Origin: an uncultured Coprococcus sp.
GTDB lineage: Bacteria > Bacillota > Clostridia > Lachnospirales > Lachnospiraceae
NCBI GenBank assembly: GCA_900548315.1
Contig: URJU01000114.1
Coordinates: forward strand, 1 to 7,253
Length of the DNA: 7,253 nt
Direction of reading: 5' to 3'
Shown: piece after piece, positions 4,841-7,253 of the stretch
Position numbering within the stretch: the stretch's first letter is position 1
Layout: the number at the start of each line of letters is the position of its first letter
Program-made: the position numbers and the translations under genes
The notes under the pieces: generated by a model
Database searches by the model: none
What the model was told of the DNA's origin: nothing
What the model saw: the letters and a program-made list of their open reading frames with translations, nothing else

Positions 4841-6586
4841 ATGGCATTTGACGGAATAGTGATATCCAATGTGGTCAGAGATATGAAAGAAAAGCTGGTC
4901 GATGGCAGGATATATAAGATATATCAGCCAGAGAAGGACGAGCTGAATATTGTTATCAAAAACAACAGGGAGAATTACAGACTTCTCATATCGGCAGATG
5001 CAAGTCTTCCGCTTATATATTTTCAGCAGACATCAAAGGAGAATCCGATGACTGCGCCTAATTTCTGCATGCTACTCAGAAAGCATATCAACAATGGTAG
5101 GATAGTGGACATTTATCAGCCGGGATTTGAGAGAATAGTAGTCATTGTGATAGAGCATCTTGACGAGATGGGAGACCTGAAGAGAAAGAAACTCATCACG
5201 GAGATAATGGGAAAGCACAGCAATATAATATTTGCAACTGAAGATAATGTTATAATAGACAGTATCAAGCATATCTCCCATATGGTCAGTTCTGTTAGAG
5301 AGGTACTGCCGGGAAGGGTCTATGAGTATCCTCCTGCGGGCGGTAAAGTATCACCGCTTGAAGTGGGTGAGGAAGATTTTATAAAACGTGTAAAGGGCAG
5401 CCCGGTCAATCTTATAAAGGCAATATATCAAAATATAACGGGATTTTCACCAGTGGCTGCGGCGGAGGTGTGTTACAGAGCAGACCTTGACGGTAATGCG
5501 TCAACCGCCAGCCTCAGAGATACCGATGTGAAGTTGCTCAGTGACAGATTCTTTGGTGTGGTGGAGGATATAAGGTCCGGAAATTATGCACCACAGATAA
5601 TCCTTGATGGATATACACCGGTTGAGTTTTCGTCAATAGAAATGACTATGTATGGAGATAAGACCATTGAGCACAGGAACAGCATATCACAGGTCCTTGA
5701 TGAGTATTTCTACAGAAAAAGTGCAGTGACCAGGATAAGACAGAAGTCCGCTGATCTCAGGAAGATCGTGTCAAATGCCATAGAGAGGTCCAGCAAGAAG
5801 TATGATCTTCAGCTGAAACAGCTCAAAGATACGGAATCCAGAGAGAAGTACAGAGTGTACGGGGAACTCATAAACACATATGGTTACGGTGTGGAACCAG
5901 GTGCAGACAGTATGGAGGCACTTAATTATTATACCAATGAGATGATAAAGATACCTCTTGACAAGACAATCTCAGTGATGGAGAATTCCAAGAAATATTT
6001 TGCAAAGTATAATAAGTTAAAGCGTACATATGAGGCTCTCACCGGACTGACAGTAGAGACCAGAGAGGAACTTGATCATCTGACATCTGTTCAGACGTTT
6101 CTTGATATGGCTATAGATGAGAACTCACTCACCCAGGTGAAGGAGGAGCTTATCTCATGTGGTTATATCAAGGGACATTATGGACGAAAAGGTGATAGAA
6201 AGGCAGCCAAGTCCAAACCAATGCACTACGTCTCAAGTGATGGATTCCATATGTATGTCGGAAAAAACAATATACAGAATGACGAACTTACATTTAAGTT
6301 TGCAAATGGAGGGGATATGTGGTTCCATGCGAAAAAGATGCCTGGATCGCATGTCATAGTCAAGCTTGAGGGAGCCGTTGAACTTCCTGATTCAACATAT
6401 GAGGAGGCTGCAAGGCTGGCGGCGTATTATTCATCGGGCAGAACGGCACCAAAGGTTGAGATAGATTATACTGAGAGAAGAAATATAAAGAAACCTGCGG
6501 GGGCAAAACCTGGATTTGTGATATATCATACAAATTATTCCATGGTTGCGGAGCCTCAGATAGCAGGCATTAAAGAGCTTGAATAG
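4841..6586 (+). CDS. rqcH: RqcH/NFACT (Rqc2, FbpA-like) ribosome quality control factor
   Basis: A 581-residue protein of the NFACT family. B. subtilis RqcH binds 50S subunits with obstructed nascent chains and recruits tRNA-Ala to add C-terminal alanine tails that mark the chain for degradation. Older annotations call members fibronectin-binding proteins. Visible parts: NFACT-N domain from residue 1 (MAFDGIVISNVV) through MLLRKHINNGRI (77-88) and EIMGKHSNIIF (121-131); a helix-hairpin-helix-like segment near 200-210 (TGFSPVAAAEV); a charged, helical, probably coiled-coil middle at about 290-440; and the C-terminal NFACT-R domain at about 461-573, with GKNNIQNDELT (474-484), DMWFHAKKMPGSHV (492-505) and KKPAGAKPG (550-558). 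The tRNA-contacting DR motif (Asp97-Arg98 in B. subtilis) reads Glu97-Arg98 here. There is no signal peptide, which agrees with a cytoplasmic role. No independent promoter is evident in the 62-bp gap after glgA. A yicC/yloC gene follows, as near rqcH in B. subtilis. Confidence 0.93.
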   Translation: MAFDGIVISNVVRDMKEKLVDGRIYKIYQPEKDELNIVIKNNRENYRLLISADASLPLIYFQQTSKENPMTAPNFCMLLRKHINNGRIVDIYQPGFERIVVIVIEHLDEMGDLKRKKLITEIMGKHSNIIFATEDNVIIDSIKHISHMVSSVREVLPGRVYEYPPAGGKVSPLEVGEEDFIKRVKGSPVNLIKAIYQNITGFSPVAAAEVCYRADLDGNASTASLRDTDVKLLSDRFFGVVEDIRSGNYAPQIILDGYTPVEFSSIEMTMYGDKTIEHRNSISQVLDEYFYRKSAVTRIRQKSADLRKIVSNAIERSSKKYDLQLKQLKDTESREKYRVYGELINTYGYGVEPGADSMEALNYYTNEMIKIPLDKTISVMENSKKYFAKYNKLKRTYEALTGLTVETREELDHLTSVQTFLDMAIDENSLTQVKEELISCGYIKGHYGRKGDRKAAKSKPMHYVSSDGFHMYVGKNNIQNDELTFKFANGGDMWFHAKKMPGSHVIVKLEGAVELPDSTYEEAARLAAYYSSGRTAPKVEIDYTERRNIKKPAGAKPGFVIYHTNYSMVAEPQIAGIKELE

Positions 6587-6612
6587 ACAAGCTAAAATAT
6601 TCCAATATTGAT

Positions 6613-6641
6613 TTGATTTTTACGTGGGTGTGAAGTATAAT
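6613..6641 (+). promoter_or_regulatory. Sigma-A promoter for yicC, with flanking AATATTGAT repeats
   Basis: TTGATT (6613-6618), a 17-bp spacer and TATAAT (6636-6641); a second overlapping TATAAT lies at 6641-6646. The predicted start is near 6648, giving a leader of about 53 nt. An inverted repeat AATATT-CC-AATATT (6596-6609) lies directly upstream of the -35. The nine-mer AATATTGAT occurs at 6604-6612 and again at 6666-6674, on both sides of the promoter. The 114-bp gap after rqcH shows no GC-rich terminator, so readthrough from rqcH is also possible. Confidence 0.65.
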
Positions 6642-6700
6642 ATAATATCTGTTGTCAGAGATTCGAATATTGATGACAGATAGAGTAACAGGAGATATGT

Positions 6701-7233
6701 ATGATAAACAGTATGACGGGTTTTGGCCGCAGCGAGAAGGTCACAGAGACATATAAGATAGTAGTGGAGATGAAATCTGTAAATCACAGATTTTGTGATA
6801 TAAATATAAAACTTCCCAAAAAGATAAGTTTCTTCGAGACATCCATAAGAACTTACCTGAAGAAGTATATTGAGAGAGGAAAAGTCGATGTGTTTATCAC
6901 ATATGAGGACTATTCCGATGGCAATGTAAAGCTTAAGTACAACAAGGATGTGGCAGAGAAGTATATGAGCTATTTCAACCAGATGGCAGCAGACTTTGGA
7001 ATAACAAATGATGTGACGCCGGCAGCTTTGGGAGGATTCCCAGATGTGTTCACGGTTGAGGAGCAGGAAGTGGACAAGGATGAGCTGTGGAAGGTTCTTG
7101 AGAAGTCACTTGACGAGGCTGCAGAGATGTTCGTTGCGTCAAGACAGACTGAGGGAGAGAATCTCAGAAAGGATCTGGTCGACAAGCTTGACGAGATGAA
7201 GGATGCCGTTGATTATATTGAGAGGGTGTCGCC
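6701..7233 (+). CDS. yicC: YicC/YloC family endoribonuclease, 5' part only
   Basis: The frame is open from ATG 6701 to the window edge; about 178 residues are genomic, against about 290 for the full family. The N-terminus carries the family signature INSMTGFGRSE (2-12), then VEMKSVNHRFCDINIKLP (22-39), PAALGGFPDVF (107-117) and RQTEGENLRKDL (148-159), which leads towards the C-terminal DUF1732 domain. E. coli YicC and B. subtilis YloC are endoribonucleases with a clamp-like oligomeric structure; YicC affects small-RNA turnover. The start has AGGAG at 6690-6694, six bases upstream; an ATG at 6697 is out of frame. The protein is cytoplasmic, with no signal peptide. In Bacillus the next genes are remA, gmk and rpoZ, which would be expected beyond the edge. 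The gene is interrupted by adapter sequence, not by a stop: residues after Pro178 are artificial. The rest of the C-terminal domain is missing because the contig ends. Confidence 0.9.
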
Positions 7234-7253
7234 CTGTCTCTTATACACATCTG
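7234..7253. other. Untrimmed Nextera/Tn5 sequencing adapter at contig end
   Basis: Bases 7234-7252 are CTGTCTCTTATACACATCT, the exact 19-base Tn5 mosaic end in the orientation read through at the end of a tagmentation library insert. The next base, G, fits the adapter arm that continues GACGCTG. This is library DNA, not genome. It adds the false residues after Pro178 of the YicC frame, and the true genomic sequence ends at or just before 7234. Confidence 0.95.

Noticed and set aside
6596..6620. Terminator after rqcH
   Set aside because: The only hairpin (AATATT-CC-AATATT) has no GC pairs and a two-base loop, so it is too weak for intrinsic termination.
6970..7185. Minus-strand open frame of 71 codons
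   Set aside because: It is antisense to the conserved YicC coding region; the Ser-rich product looks like a shadow of the plus-strand codons.
7234..7253. Real Tn5-like transposon end inserted in yicC
   Set aside because: The exact mosaic end at a contig edge, followed by a base matching a library adapter arm, is far better explained by an untrimmed tagmentation adapter.
1..7253. CRISPR array, tRNA/rRNA genes, insertion sequence, or defence system
   Set aside because: No regularly spaced repeats, no cloverleaf or rRNA sequence, and no transposase, nuclease or toxin-like frame was found. The UvrD-like helicase has no nuclease or Gabija-type neighbour, so a defence role is not supported.

Overview
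The window looks like ordinary chromosomal DNA from a low-to-moderate GC Firmicute, most likely a Lachnospiraceae-type gut Clostridium. Supporting this are the AT-rich intergenic regions, strong AGGAGG-type ribosome binding sites, consensus sigma-A promoters, a DUF1292 protein, a short Clostridia-type UvrD-like helicase, and the pairing of an RqcH/NFACT gene with a YicC/YloC gene. In Bacillus subtilis the equivalents (yloA/rqcH and yloC) also lie close together. The taxonomic call is inference; no rRNA or other marker gene is present.

Layout: (1) 47-550, plus strand, a 167-residue protein with a C-terminal SEC-C zinc-binding motif, followed by a perfect 22-bp inverted repeat (582-627) that probably acts as a terminator. 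(2) 671-2668, plus strand, a UvrD/PcrA-like superfamily 1 DNA helicase starting at GTG. (3) An intergenic region with a long nested inverted-repeat structure (2718-2785), between the helicase and a convergent gene. (4) 2804-3109, minus strand, a very acidic DUF1292 protein. (5) Two back-to-back sigma-A promoters whose -35 boxes are only 5 bp apart, one for the DUF1292 gene and one for glgA. (6) 3342-4778, plus strand, glgA (glycogen synthase), preceded by a leader of about 138 nt and followed by a strong intrinsic terminator (4783-4821). (7) 4841-6586, plus strand, an RqcH/NFACT-family ribosome quality control factor, with its ribosome binding site directly after the glgA terminator. (8) 6701 to the edge, plus strand, the 5' part of a YicC/YloC-family endoribonuclease gene with its own promoter.

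The last 20 bases (7234-7253) are not genomic. They match the Tn5 mosaic end and first following base of a Nextera-type sequencing adapter, so the contig ends in untrimmed library sequence and the last codons of the open frame are artificial.

The genes are mostly independent units rather than one pathway: DNA repair or replication (helicase), carbon storage (GlgA), and RNA and translation quality control (RqcH, YicC). I found no mobile element, CRISPR array, tRNA, rRNA or defence island, and no convincing undescribed multi-gene system. The points most worth checking are the adapter, the Asp-to-Glu change in the RqcH DR motif, the terminator directly upstream of rqcH, the closely spaced divergent promoters, and the nested inverted repeat at 2718-2785.
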